Shown here in pieces: positions 11,638 to 21,319 of a DNA stretch of 64,000 nucleotides (positions are counted from its first letter, which is position 1; each line of letters opens with the position of its first letter). The translations under genes and the position numbers were made by a program. The notes under the pieces are model-generated. The model worked only from the letters and a program-made list of their open reading frames with translations, did no database searches and had not been told where the DNA came from. Origin of the DNA: Mallotus nudiflorus (lineage: Eukaryota > Streptophyta > Magnoliopsida > Malpighiales > Euphorbiaceae); NCBI GenBank assembly GCA_947683625.1, contig CANTUR010000069.1, positions 5,022,001 through 5,086,000 on the forward strand, read 5' to 3'.

Positions 11638-12826
11638 CTAATCTTGTGGAGGAGGTGGAGGAGGATGAGTGAAAGGTGCATATGAGCAAGAATAGCCTTA
11701 TTGCTCATAGAGATAGTGGACATCATGTTGAAGATGAGCTATGTTAGCATCCATTTGATCAAAGCGGGCATTGAAATTTGTCTCAATTAAGCTCATCCTA
11801 TCAAAAAGTTGTCCAACCCATTAAGGTTCATGTCCAAATGCCTGAGCTCCTCTTGATCTTTTCCTTTGAGGAGCATCTTAAGTTTGAGTTTCAACTTCTT
11901 CATCTCCTTGATCTTTAAAATCTTTAATTTTCTTGAATAAAGCATTAGTATGCTCACTTTCATCACTATCATGCTTCCAAACCCAAGTATTATTAATAGA
12001 GGTCAATTGTTTGGAATGTTTAATGAAAGTTTCATTAAGAAGAATTCCTTTAGTAGGATGTAAAAGAACAAGATCAATGCTATAAAATTAAGCTAACTTT
12101 ATGATAATCCCACTAATACAAATAGCACCGGTGTGACTACCACTAATTAGCCACAACCTCCATTGTATAAATCTTCCTATTGTGCATCATGCAATAGAGA
12201 ATGAAGAGGTCATCTTGTGAACGAGTTTAATTAGAGAGAGCTCTACCATTTATATCATAGGTAAGAAATTAATGCATATACCAGAAAACTTTGGATTTTA
12301 GATGAGGATTTTTTATGTGACTAGCGGAGAAACTTTTGGCTTGAGGAGCATGAACTTCATTCCAAAAGGTAGAGGCACTCCAATGTGCCTTGACTTGAAC
12401 ATGACCTTCTTGAGAGAAGCAAAAGAGTATCAAAATCTTAACAAGTCATGAATCTATCTCTTCCACCCAATTTAAAGTGTATTGAAAAGTAAGGATTGTA
12501 ATCATCAAAGTGGGCATATCGAAGAATGTAGGAAGAAAGAAATTCAATAATGAGAGAAGTATAGGAAGTAGAGATTGGAAAGCATAATAATATAAACCTA
12601 TGCGAAGTATAAGCTCCTTGACTTCATCAAAACATCCAATATGTATGAGAGTTTGCTCATGCATAAACCTTTTTGGAATGTAGTTTCTTTTGTTGAATTG
12701 AGCAACTCTTCTTAAATTCTTGAGGAGAATAAGAAAAGGTAGAGTGAGTTCTCCTTGAATTGCCCTTTTTGGATTAAAGTCTTGAGATGATGAAGGAGGA
12801 AGATTGATAGCCTTCTTAGGAGCCAT
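11638..12826 (-). pseudogene. Extra ORF1-like gene between pol and 3' LTR of copia element
   Basis: In the sense orientation of the element, a frame starts with MAPKKAINLPPSSS at 12826 and contains IPKRFMHEQTLIHIGCFDEV. After one frameshift near 12560 it continues as YTSLIIEFLSSY and FKLGGRDRFM. Further down are a probable coiled segment (LIETNFNARFDQMDANIAH) and a tail THPPPPPPQD with a stop at 11638-11640. The block containing PTY-like/EFLSS and a GRD motif recalls plant retrotransposon ORF-1 (ATHILA ORF-1-like) proteins; that link is from memory of the family pattern. Its length, about 396 codons, shows it is a genuine second gene of the element. It is broken by stops and at least one frameshift. 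Function is unknown. Confidence 0.55.
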
Positions 12827-13639
12827 GATAAAGAAGAAAAAGAAAAAAAATCTTAAAGAAGAGCTAAAAAGACGAGAAATTATATAGAGAATTTTTTTAC
12901 AAAAAGTATTGAATGATGGAGAATATAATGGAGGAGTATTTATAGAAAAAAATTAGGGTTATGGTAGGTTGAAAATTTGAATTTGAATTAAAAAGGAATC
13001 TCAAAATTCATTCATAATTTGGATTGGTGAGTCAAATAGGCAAATAACACAAAATCCTAAAGCTATAAGGAGACTGGTCTCGATTGGGACATACACTTGT
13101 CCCAATTGGGACATGTAATCTCAAGTCTGATCTTAACCGGGATCAGAGACCGTGATTTTTTCTGTTTTAAAAATTGAAACAAACAAATCTTGGTCCCAAG
13201 TGGGATGGTTGCAATCCCGAGCAAGACAAAGTTCTTAACAGTTCTTAAAACTTTAAAAACTTGCAATTAAGTCCAAAATACCTTGCAATTAAGTCCTTGC
13301 GAATTAATTGCACAATTATTTTGAATTAATTGGAAATGTTAAATAAGATTTAAATAAAACTTATTTAAAGAGAAATTATTTTTTCAAATAAAAATAATTA
13401 AATTCAATAAATAATTATTAATTTGCAAAATAAAAAAAATGATATAGCACCTACAAACATATATATAAATGAAAGAAAAAAATGAAAATTACTCCAATAA
13501 TTATAATTAGGATTAAAAAAATTATTAAGATCAAAATAAAAATAATTAACAACCAAAACAATCAATAAGCACAACATGATTTCATATAAATATGAGAAAT
13601 TAAAACAATCCAACTATTAATTAAGTAATTGAACATATA
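12827..13639. other. Spacer between RNase H and extra ORF
   Basis: Non-coding. It contains the palindromic phrase TCCCAATTGGGAC near 13100, echoed in the element LTRs near 19400, suggesting related sequence in spacer and LTR. Confidence 0.5.
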
Positions 13640-14935
13640 ATTAAGATAACTAGAACCATCAATCATGCCAAGTTTGTGCTTAATGAAATTCATTCTCTCC
13701 TTATTGAGAGATTTGGTGAAGATATCTACAAGTTGATTATTTGTATCAATAAATTCAAGTGAGAAATTATAATTTTGAACATGATCACATAAGAAATGAT
13801 GTCTAATGTCTATATGCTTAGTTCTAGAATGTTGAATGGGATTCTTGCTAAGGTTGATAGCACTTGTATTGTCATATTTGATTAGAATGTGATCAAGTTT
13901 AATGCCATAGTCTAACAATTGTTGTTTTTGTAATAAAACTTATGAACAATAAAGACTTGCTATAATATACTCACCTTCAGTGGTGGACAAGGCAACTGAA
14001 ACTTATTTCTTGCTAAACTAAGAAACTAAACATTGTCTTAAAAATTGACAAGTTCTAGATGTGCTCTTTCTATCTAGTAAGCTACCAGCAAAGTCTGCAT
14101 TTGAATAACTAACTAAGTCAATTGATGAACTCCTAAGATACCAAATTCCTAAATGCAAACTTCCATTTAAATATTTGAAAATTCTTTTTATTGTATTTAA
14201 ATGAGACCCTCTAAGACTAGATTGAAACCTAGCATACAAGCAAGAAGCAAATATAATATCAGGTCTACTAGTAATTAAATAAAGAATTGATCCAATCATG
14301 CCTTTAAATCGCTTTTCATCAACTGGTTTGCCATTCTCATCCTTGTTGAGTTTGGTGGTGGTACTCATTGGAGTTTTGCTTGACTTAACTCTATCCATGC
14401 CAAACTTTATGAGAATATCTCTTACATATTTAGTTTGATTGATGAATATCCCATCTTTACATTTAGGTTCTCCCATCATACTCATTTCAAATTCTCCTTA
14501 CACAATAACTAAGTCATGATTGGATTTCTTTATGAAAAGAGTTGTATCAATTTTTCCTTTAAAAAATCTTTTCTCTAATAAGAAGTTGATCAATCTTTCA
14601 TACCAAGCTCTTAGAGCTTATTTCAATCCATATAAAGCTTTTAACAATTTAAAAACATGATTTGGAGAATCAAAATTTTCAAAACCCAGAGGTTGTTTAA
14701 CATATACCTCCTCTTTAATAAAACCATTCAGAAATGCACTTTTAACATCCATTTGATAAAGTTTAAAGTTTATGAATGATGTAAATGCAAGTAGCATTCT
14801 AATAACTTCCAGTCTTACAACCAAGGCAAAGGTTTCATTATAATCCAAGTCTTTTTCTTGATTATAACCTTTACTTACTAGTATAACTTTATTCTTAGTT
14901 ATGACACCTTGTTCATTCATCTTATTTCTAAACAC
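13640..14935 (-). pseudogene. Broken copia reverse transcriptase and RNase H
   Basis: From 14935 downwards: NKVILVSKGYNQEKDLDYNE, YQMDVKSAFLNGFIKEEVYV, FKLLKALYGLK, then after a stop AWYERLINFLLEK and DLVIV. The reading then jumps directly to GEFEMSMMGE, so the block that should contain the catalytic YVDD is missing, about 20 residues. It continues with KYVRDILIKFGM, TSRPDIIFASCLYARFQ and LLDRKSTS. The RNase H C-terminal part lies at 13918-13640 (NTSAINLSKNPIQHSRTKHI, DIFTKSL). Deletion of the RT active site makes the enzyme inactive independently of the stops. Confidence 0.85.
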
Positions 14936-15293
14936 CCATTTAGTGCCTATAATAGGATAATGTTTTGAGTTTAGGAACTAAAGTCCAAACATTATTTCTC
15001 TCAAATTGATTTAACTTTTTCTGCATAGCAAGGACCCAAAATTCATCACTCAATGCATCAACATTTTTTTGTTCAATTTGAGATGTGAATGCTAAATTAA
15101 CAACAAACTTGAATTTTGATCTAGTAGTTACCCTTTTTGTAGTATCACCTATAATGAGGTCTTAAGGATGTGCTTTCTTGAATTGTCAATCCTTTGTAAG
15201 ATCAACCTTCAAAGAAGGTTGAGATATTTCCTCAACTTTCTCCTTTATAAGATCTTCATGCTCCCAAGGTTTGCTAGAATTTTCTTCTTAAGT

Positions 15294-16282
15294 TTATTCT
15301 TCCATAAGTTCACTAACATCATTATCAACACTACAAATATCCTTTCTAGGATCAAGTGAGTTTGATTCATCAAATACAATATGCATTGACTCTTCAACTA
15401 CTAAAATTTTTTTATTAAACACTTTATATGCTTTACGAAAAGTAGAATAACCTAAGAAAATTCCTTCATCAGCTTTAGAATCAAACTTTTTAAGATTATC
15501 CTTGGTGTTTAGTATAAAGCACTTACATCCAAATACTCTAATATATGAGATTTTAGGTTTGGGTTTTCTATTATTCCAAAGATCGTAAGAAGTTTTGTTT
15601 AAAATCGATCTTTTGAAAACTTTATTTGAAATATAATAAGATGTTTTCATAAAAATATAGTGGTAAGTTATACTCATGAAGCATTATTCTTGTCATTTCC
15701 ACTAGAGTTCTATTTTTCCTTTAAATTACCCCATTTTGTTAAGGAGTTCTAGGAGAATAAAATGTATGTGAAATACTATATTTATTGCAAAAGGTTTTGA
15801 AAAATTCATTTTTAAACTTAGTTCCATGATTAGTTTTAATGGAAGAAATATAAAAAACCTTTTTCTTTTTGAACTCTTTTTGAAAAATTTTTAAAAGCTT
15901 TAAATGCATCATTCTTATGAGCAAGAAAAAACACCCAAGTGTATCTAGATTAATCATCAACCAATACATATGCATAGTGCATTCCACCAAGACTAGCAAC
16001 TCTAGTTGGTATAAATAAATCTATATGTATAAGTTTAAATGGTCTAGAGGTTAGCACTACATTATTGAGCTTAAATGAAGACTTGGATTGTTTTCCCTTT
16101 TAACAAGTATCACAAGGTTTATCCTTAATGAATTCGAGCTTTAGCAAACCAATCATAAGTTCATGTTTACAAAGATCCTTCAAAAGCTCAAAATTTGCAT
16201 GTTCTAACCTTCTATGCCATGTCCATGTGTCATGAGAAATAAAAATTAAGCATTTGATGTCTTTGCTATCAATCTTATTCAA
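15294..16282 (-). pseudogene. Broken copia integrase
   Basis: At 16282-16100 the pre-integrase zinc-binding region reads WHRRLEHANFELL and ends DKPCDTC, fitting an HHCC finger. The core follows at about 16000-15700 in two frames (HGTKFKNEFFKTFCNKYSIS with the second catalytic Asp replaced by His-Gly-Thr wording, then YSPRTP). The copia-specific C-terminal block at 15677-15294 reads NKTSYDLWNNRKPKPKISYI and FGCKCFIL. Several frameshifts and stops. Confidence 0.8.
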
Positions 16283-16323
16283 ATCAATAACATAAACATT
16301 TTCTACTCTTTCACCACTAAAAA

Positions 16324-16629
16324 TTACTTTGTCTTCATCAAGCCTACTAATAAAGTAATTCTAGGATAGAAAGTGACTTTATTTCCCATGTCACATAATT
16401 GACTTGTACTTAAGACCATCAAAAGCAACACATGGTGTATAGATAAGAATTGAGAATTATCGATTTCTCTAATACTAATAATTTCTCCTTTAGCATTGTC
16501 CCCGAATGTGACATATCCTCCATCCTTTGCATTAAGCTTGTTAAATTGCTCCTTATCTCCTGTCATGTGCCTTGAACATCCACTATCCAGATACCACTTG
16601 CTTTTTATTTTTATGGATTTCAAGCACAC
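16324..16629 (-). pseudogene. Copia aspartic protease
   Basis: A 101-codon open stretch with WYLDSGCSRHMTGDKEQF, the copia protease active-site signature DSGCSRHMTG, followed by YVTFGDNAKGEI. The catalytic Asp is intact. It lies directly between the gag zinc-knuckle region and the integrase finger, as expected for copia. It is isolated from its neighbours by stops. Confidence 0.85.
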
Positions 16630-16639
16630 CTACACAAAA

Positions 16640-18600
16640 TAATTTAAGTGTTCTTTTAAACCCAAACCTTTCTTAGTCTAGGTTGGTTAGTCTTAAGATA
16701 ATCAAAAGGAAGCAAATCCATGTGTAGTATTCTATAGAAGCACACATTGTTGGTGTGTCCTTTGATCATGTAATATGAACATACAACATTTTCAAATTTA
16801 TTTCTCCTCGAATGATAGGGTTTCCTAGAGTATGAAATATGCCTTTTCTGTTAGGTAGTGTGTATCTCTTAAAATTATTATCAGTCATCGTGTGAGTCAT
16901 ATATTGATAATGAAAAAGAGTATTTTAATAAGTTTATGCTACATGTTTATGACAATGATGTTGTGTAGCATGCTTAGAAGTGTTATGTCTAGTGTACATG
17001 TAATCATGTTTGGCTTGTGCTTTCCTATCATGAAACTTACCCTTTGTGTCATATAAGATTGAGTCTTATGAGACTTTCCTTTGTTATTTGACACATGGGA
17101 CTCCTTAGTTTTGGAAGCTTAAGTCTTAATTTGTTTGTAGGTAGAGGGAATAGAATTACATGAGGCTTTAACAAATTTAATATGAGATAATAATGAGGAA
17201 GAAATCATTCCATTCTCATATCCTAATCCACAAGTGTTTCAATGGAGTTTTTGAGAGTCAAGAAGATTATCTAAACTCTCCTTTCCTTTTTGGAATTTGG
17301 AAATGGAATTCTTCAATTATAATATTTCATTAGAAAGCTTATAATTTTCATTACTTACTTTCTTAAGTTACTCTTCTAAGGAATTTAAAGATTTTAAGTC
17401 ATTAGCAAGTTTCTCATTTGATTTAACAGCATTAGAAAGTTCATTTTTTAAATTTTCAAATTCCTTGGTTAAGCTAGATAACTTGTACTTATAATGCTTC
17501 TTCTTAGATAATAAACTTTTGCATTTAAGTAAGAATTTGTTCACAATAAAGCTCTCATCATCATCATCATATTCAAAATAATCATCACAAAAGGAATTAG
17601 AAGTGGATGGTACCTTATTTTCATTTTCAAGAGTCATAAAGCGAAGATTGGTCACTTCTTGTTGTTCCTCTTCCTCTTCATATTTGGAGGAGTCATTCCA
17701 AGTAGCTTTGAAGCCCTTTTTTTTTCTCCTTTACTCTTTTGTTCTTTAATTTTAGTTTGGGACACTCACTTGAATGTGACTCGATTTCTTGCATTTATAG
17801 CCAGTAACCTCTTTAGTTTTCTTTTTTTCCTTCTCCTTCGTACTTATTGTTGAAGTCTCTTATTCTTGAGAATTTTTTCTTTCTCAAGAACTTCTTGAAG
17901 TTCCTAGTGAGCATGGTAATATCACCATCTTCATCACTAGTATCTTCAATTTTTTCATCTTCATTTTCTTCTAGTGAAGCCTTCAATGCTATGCTCTTTT
18001 TCTTCTCTTCCTTCTTTTCTTGCTCTTTACCTCTTTATTTGATTGTAAGCTCATGTGTTAAGAGCTTTCTAATAAACACATCAATTGAAATTATAGAGAG
18101 ATCTTGAGCTTCCTAAATTGAAGTGGCCTAAGATTCATAATCCTTCTTAGGTAGGATTCTTAGAATCATGTTGTTCACCTCTTTCTTTAAGAAATGCTTT
18201 CCAAGTTTCTTGAGGGTTATGAGAAGAGCATTGAGTTGATTAGTCATCTTCATGATTGACTCATGAGGTTTCATCTTTAAAAGTTCATATTCATACATGT
18301 GAACTTGAACCTTCTTGCTTTTAACTTGCAAATTGCCTGCATAATGGTTTTCCAAGGTCTCCCACATTTCCTTAGCCAAAATGCAATATTGAAGTTTTCC
18401 TCCTTCTTCTCTTGTCATAAAAGAGAGTAAAGTGATCATAACCTTTTTATTCTTATAGTTTTCTTCCTTTTATTTGTTGCTCCATTCACTTCTTGATAGA
18501 ATTGTTTACAAACCATCAATGATAGCTTTAGTTGGTCGCCAACATTTGAGAATAACTTCCCAAAGTCTAATAAAATCATAATCAAGATAAAGCTTCATTT
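16640..18600 (-). pseudogene. Broken copia gag (UBN2-type)
   Basis: 18439-18128 encodes a UBN2/gag-polypeptide block: AKEMWETLENHYAGN, YEYELLKMKPHESIMKM, LNALLITLKKLGK and ILRILPKKDYES. Further down, 17655-17368 is a Lys/Glu/Leu/Asn-rich coiled-coil segment. At about 16790-16740 there is a degenerate zinc knuckle, CSYYMIKGHTNNVC, in which the second Cys of CX2CX4HX4C is Tyr. Frameshifts and stops separate the three parts. Family role: capsid/nucleocapsid protein of cytoplasmic virus-like particles. Confidence 0.75.
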
Positions 18601-18713
18601 TGATCTTCAATGAGAATAGTCACTACCATCAAAAAATGGTCTAAGTGAAGAAACATTTTGAGATTCACTCCCTTATAATCTTGTATTCTTGTATTGAAGT
18701 TCCTAGAATTCAA

Positions 18714-18725
18714 GCTCTGATACCA
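18714..18725 (-). other. PBS, initiator tRNA-Met type (copia)
   Basis: The minus strand reads TGGTATCAGAGC, the plant initiator tRNA-Met primer site, eight bases inside the end of the 5' LTR. Confidence 0.9.
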
Positions 18726-18733
18726 ATTAAAAG

Positions 18734-19700
18734 TGTACTAGGAATGAATAAGGCTATTGAGTAAAAATATGAAATTAAAAGGATTCTAGCAATAATTAAA
18801 AAAATGTTGAAAAGAAAGAATGATGAACACAAGAATTTAAGGTGTTCAGATTCTCAACAATCTTACATCTCTAACTAATTTATCCCTAAGTTAGGATTTT
18901 TAATTTCCACAATCTTATTCATAAGATAAAGATTACATAAGAGTTTTATGGCTCACTCTTTTATCCTTATAACTTGAGTTTTTAAGGCTCACTCAAAAAC
19001 CAATTTACAAGTGTTTTCAAGGCTCACACTAAAACCAATTTCCACGTGTTTTAATGTCTAAACACTTAAACCAATTCCTTTAGAATAGAATCTTACTTCC
19101 CATTTTCTAATTTTAGAAAATAGAAGAATAAGAATTTCTATTCTAACACTCATCAACCTCTCACAAGAGTTATACAAATATAAAAATTATTGTATTTATA
19201 CTTGAGCAATTCAATTATAGCTGTTGAAATTAGTAATTTTGTTCCCAATAAAATCAAACTTCATTTGAATGAAATTTATACTTTTTTAGTTGTAATTTGT
19301 CTGGTCCAAGTCGGGATTTCATCAGTCATGGTCTGGACACACATTTTGTAGCTATTGTGTTTGAATATTTACATTTGTCTTGGTCAGGATTAGCACAATC
19401 CCAATTGGGACTTTAAATTGGGATTTGCATTGTCCAAAATTTAAAAGTTGCTTTAATTGGACTGCCCTAGTCCCAGTCGGGACCAATGCTAGATGGATTA
19501 TGGAATTTATTAAAATTGGTCAAATTCTACCAAACTTGATCCCGATCCTGAGCAATGTCTAGAGTGATTTTTCTTTGATATTTTTTCACCATTTTGACTT
19601 CCAATTGAGTCCTAACTTATACACACTTAAAATAAATGAATTAAATGCTCAAAATTAAGTTTGTTAAGATCAAAATCAAGATTGATTATTGCTAAGGACA
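18734..19700 (-). repeat. Copia 5' LTR
   Basis: Direct repeat partner of 9419-10480. On the minus strand it begins TGTCCTTAGCAATAATC at 19700 and ends CCTAGTACA just before the PBS. It includes palindromic phrases TCCCAATTGGGAC and TCCCAGTCGGGACCA near 19400-19490. Confidence 0.8.
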
Positions 19701-20437
19701 ATAAATAGAGTTTTTAAGATCTTGTTTCTTACACCTTAGGCATAATTGTTTTATTAAAAAAAGTCTTTTTTGGAGAACATCAAATGAACTAAAAAACTTT
19801 AATGAAAAATATCTTTTTCTTTTCTAATGTTTTTTTTTCTGCAAAAAGCTTTATCCCCTATTTTTTAAAACCCCATAGGTTTTTTATTAAGAAAAGACCC
19901 ATCTCTAGTGATAATCATCTTGAGATTTTTTAAAAATTAAAAAATGAAGAACAGTGCCAATCAAACTTGTGCAATTCCAACTAGAATTGTGTATTTCTTA
20001 TCGAAAATACATAATTCTAATCAGAATTATGCATTTTCAATCGGAATTACATATTTTTTATCAGTAATTCACCCTTTTTTTATTTTTTTCTTAATTACAA
20101 ATTGACACTTAAAAGAATAAAAAATTTACAATTACATCTTTAAAAGAGTTATAATTAAGTCCTAAGATTCAAAATCAAAATTTAAAAACCTATTTGTAAA
20201 AAATTTTCATCATCAGATCCTCTATCGCATCCACACTCTAATCATCTTAAGATTGGGTTATTATAATTGTCTTTTTGTATTTTGATGCTCTCCTACATAT
20301 TCACCCTTCTTCTAATTCCTCATCGAAGCTCCAAATATCAATAGCATTGATGAATAGTTCCACCACCTCAGGTTCTAGCATCAGACCTCTCTCCTCCTGG
20401 CTACAATTTAGCTAGAGTGAGTTTGGGTTAAGGTCAA
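19701..20437. other. Non-coding segment between copia and composite element
   Basis: No recognisable gene. At 19957-20065 there is a degenerate tandem array of about 20-25 bp units around AATCAGAATTATGCATTTTC. Near 20430-20300 the minus strand stays largely open in the frame that would continue T4 gag after removal of the composite, but no domain is recognisable. Confidence 0.5.
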
Positions 20438-21319
20438 TGATACGGAACCTCCAAGAATAAGCTTGAGAAGCCCTTTATGTATTAGAACCCCCGAAGCATT
20501 AACTTGAAAACCCTAATAGTCAATTCAGCAACAACCCCTAAGAATGGTTAGAAATCAGATTACTTAGATGATCAAAGAATTAGAATAAAGAAAACTCGTT
20601 TCTAAATTCCAATTTTGAAACACTCCATAAGAAGATGATCAATCTACTTGAATGTTCCTTAAAGCATGTATTCTACACAAAAACACAAAGATAAAAGAAA
20701 AATAGCCTTTAGGTTTTAAAACTTCAATTCTGAATAATAAAATTCGTCCACGGCATATATATATATAGCCTTTACAAGGTTTTCCTTAGTGAGTAAGGAA
20801 AACTAATAACCCTAATCACAAAAATAGGAAATTAATCTAATCAGACCTCAAATAGGAATTTTGACATACTTCATATTTTAAGAATAATTAAACTAACTAA
20901 AACTAATGGGCTTTTAAAATAACAAATTTGTCCAGTCGTTATTTAACATAATTAAACCTAAATAACAATGCTTAAATAACTCTCCCATGTATATTCGGCC
21001 AGCCTATAACAAATGAGGCCCATTATATACTTAATTAAACCCATTAATAACCTGGACTTGAATTAAGTTGTATTGAACTTGAGCTGCACTTGGCACAAAG
21101 CTTTGGTGTCCTTGTAAACTTTCACTAGCTAAGTTCACTAAGCCTTGTAGATAATGGATTAAGGCTTCTTGAAGCTTCTTAGATTGAGACCTTGTTATAG
21201 GTCTTTGAGGCATGTTGATTGGACTCAAAACCTCTTGAACTTGATCCTTGCCTTCTTGACCATGCTCATCTTCATCATGTTGAATTCTTTAAACTTGGTG
21301 TGTTGGCTGCTCCATAACA
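20438..21319 (-). repeat. Family A LTR, minus orientation (3' LTR)
   Basis: 882 bp, starting TGTTATGGAGCAGCC at 21319 after the PPT and ending GGTTCCGTATCA at 20438. Near-identical inverted partner at 24292-25164. It contains a TATA-like TATATATATAGCC region and the last codons of pol. Confidence 0.9.

Larger units (their letters stand above)
9419..19700 (-). mobile_element. Full-length but dead Ty1/copia element with extra ORF
   Basis: A 10.3 kb minus-strand copia element with direct LTRs at 9419-10480 (3' LTR) and 18734-19700 (5' LTR), a PBS for initiator tRNA-Met at 18714-18725 and a PPT at 10481-10496. Internal order in the sense direction is gag, protease, integrase, RT, RNase H, which is the copia order, followed by an additional ORF1-like frame. 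The size and the post-pol ORF recall SIRE/Maximus-type copia elements; this placement is inference. No target-site duplication could be matched. All frames contain stops, and the RT lacks its YVDD block. Confidence 0.85.

Noticed and set aside
19380..19562. 60-codon plus-strand ORF with TIPIGTLNWDLHCPK
   Set aside because: Lies wholly in the copia 5' LTR and comes from palindromic TCCCAATTGGGAC-type sequence; no support as a gene.
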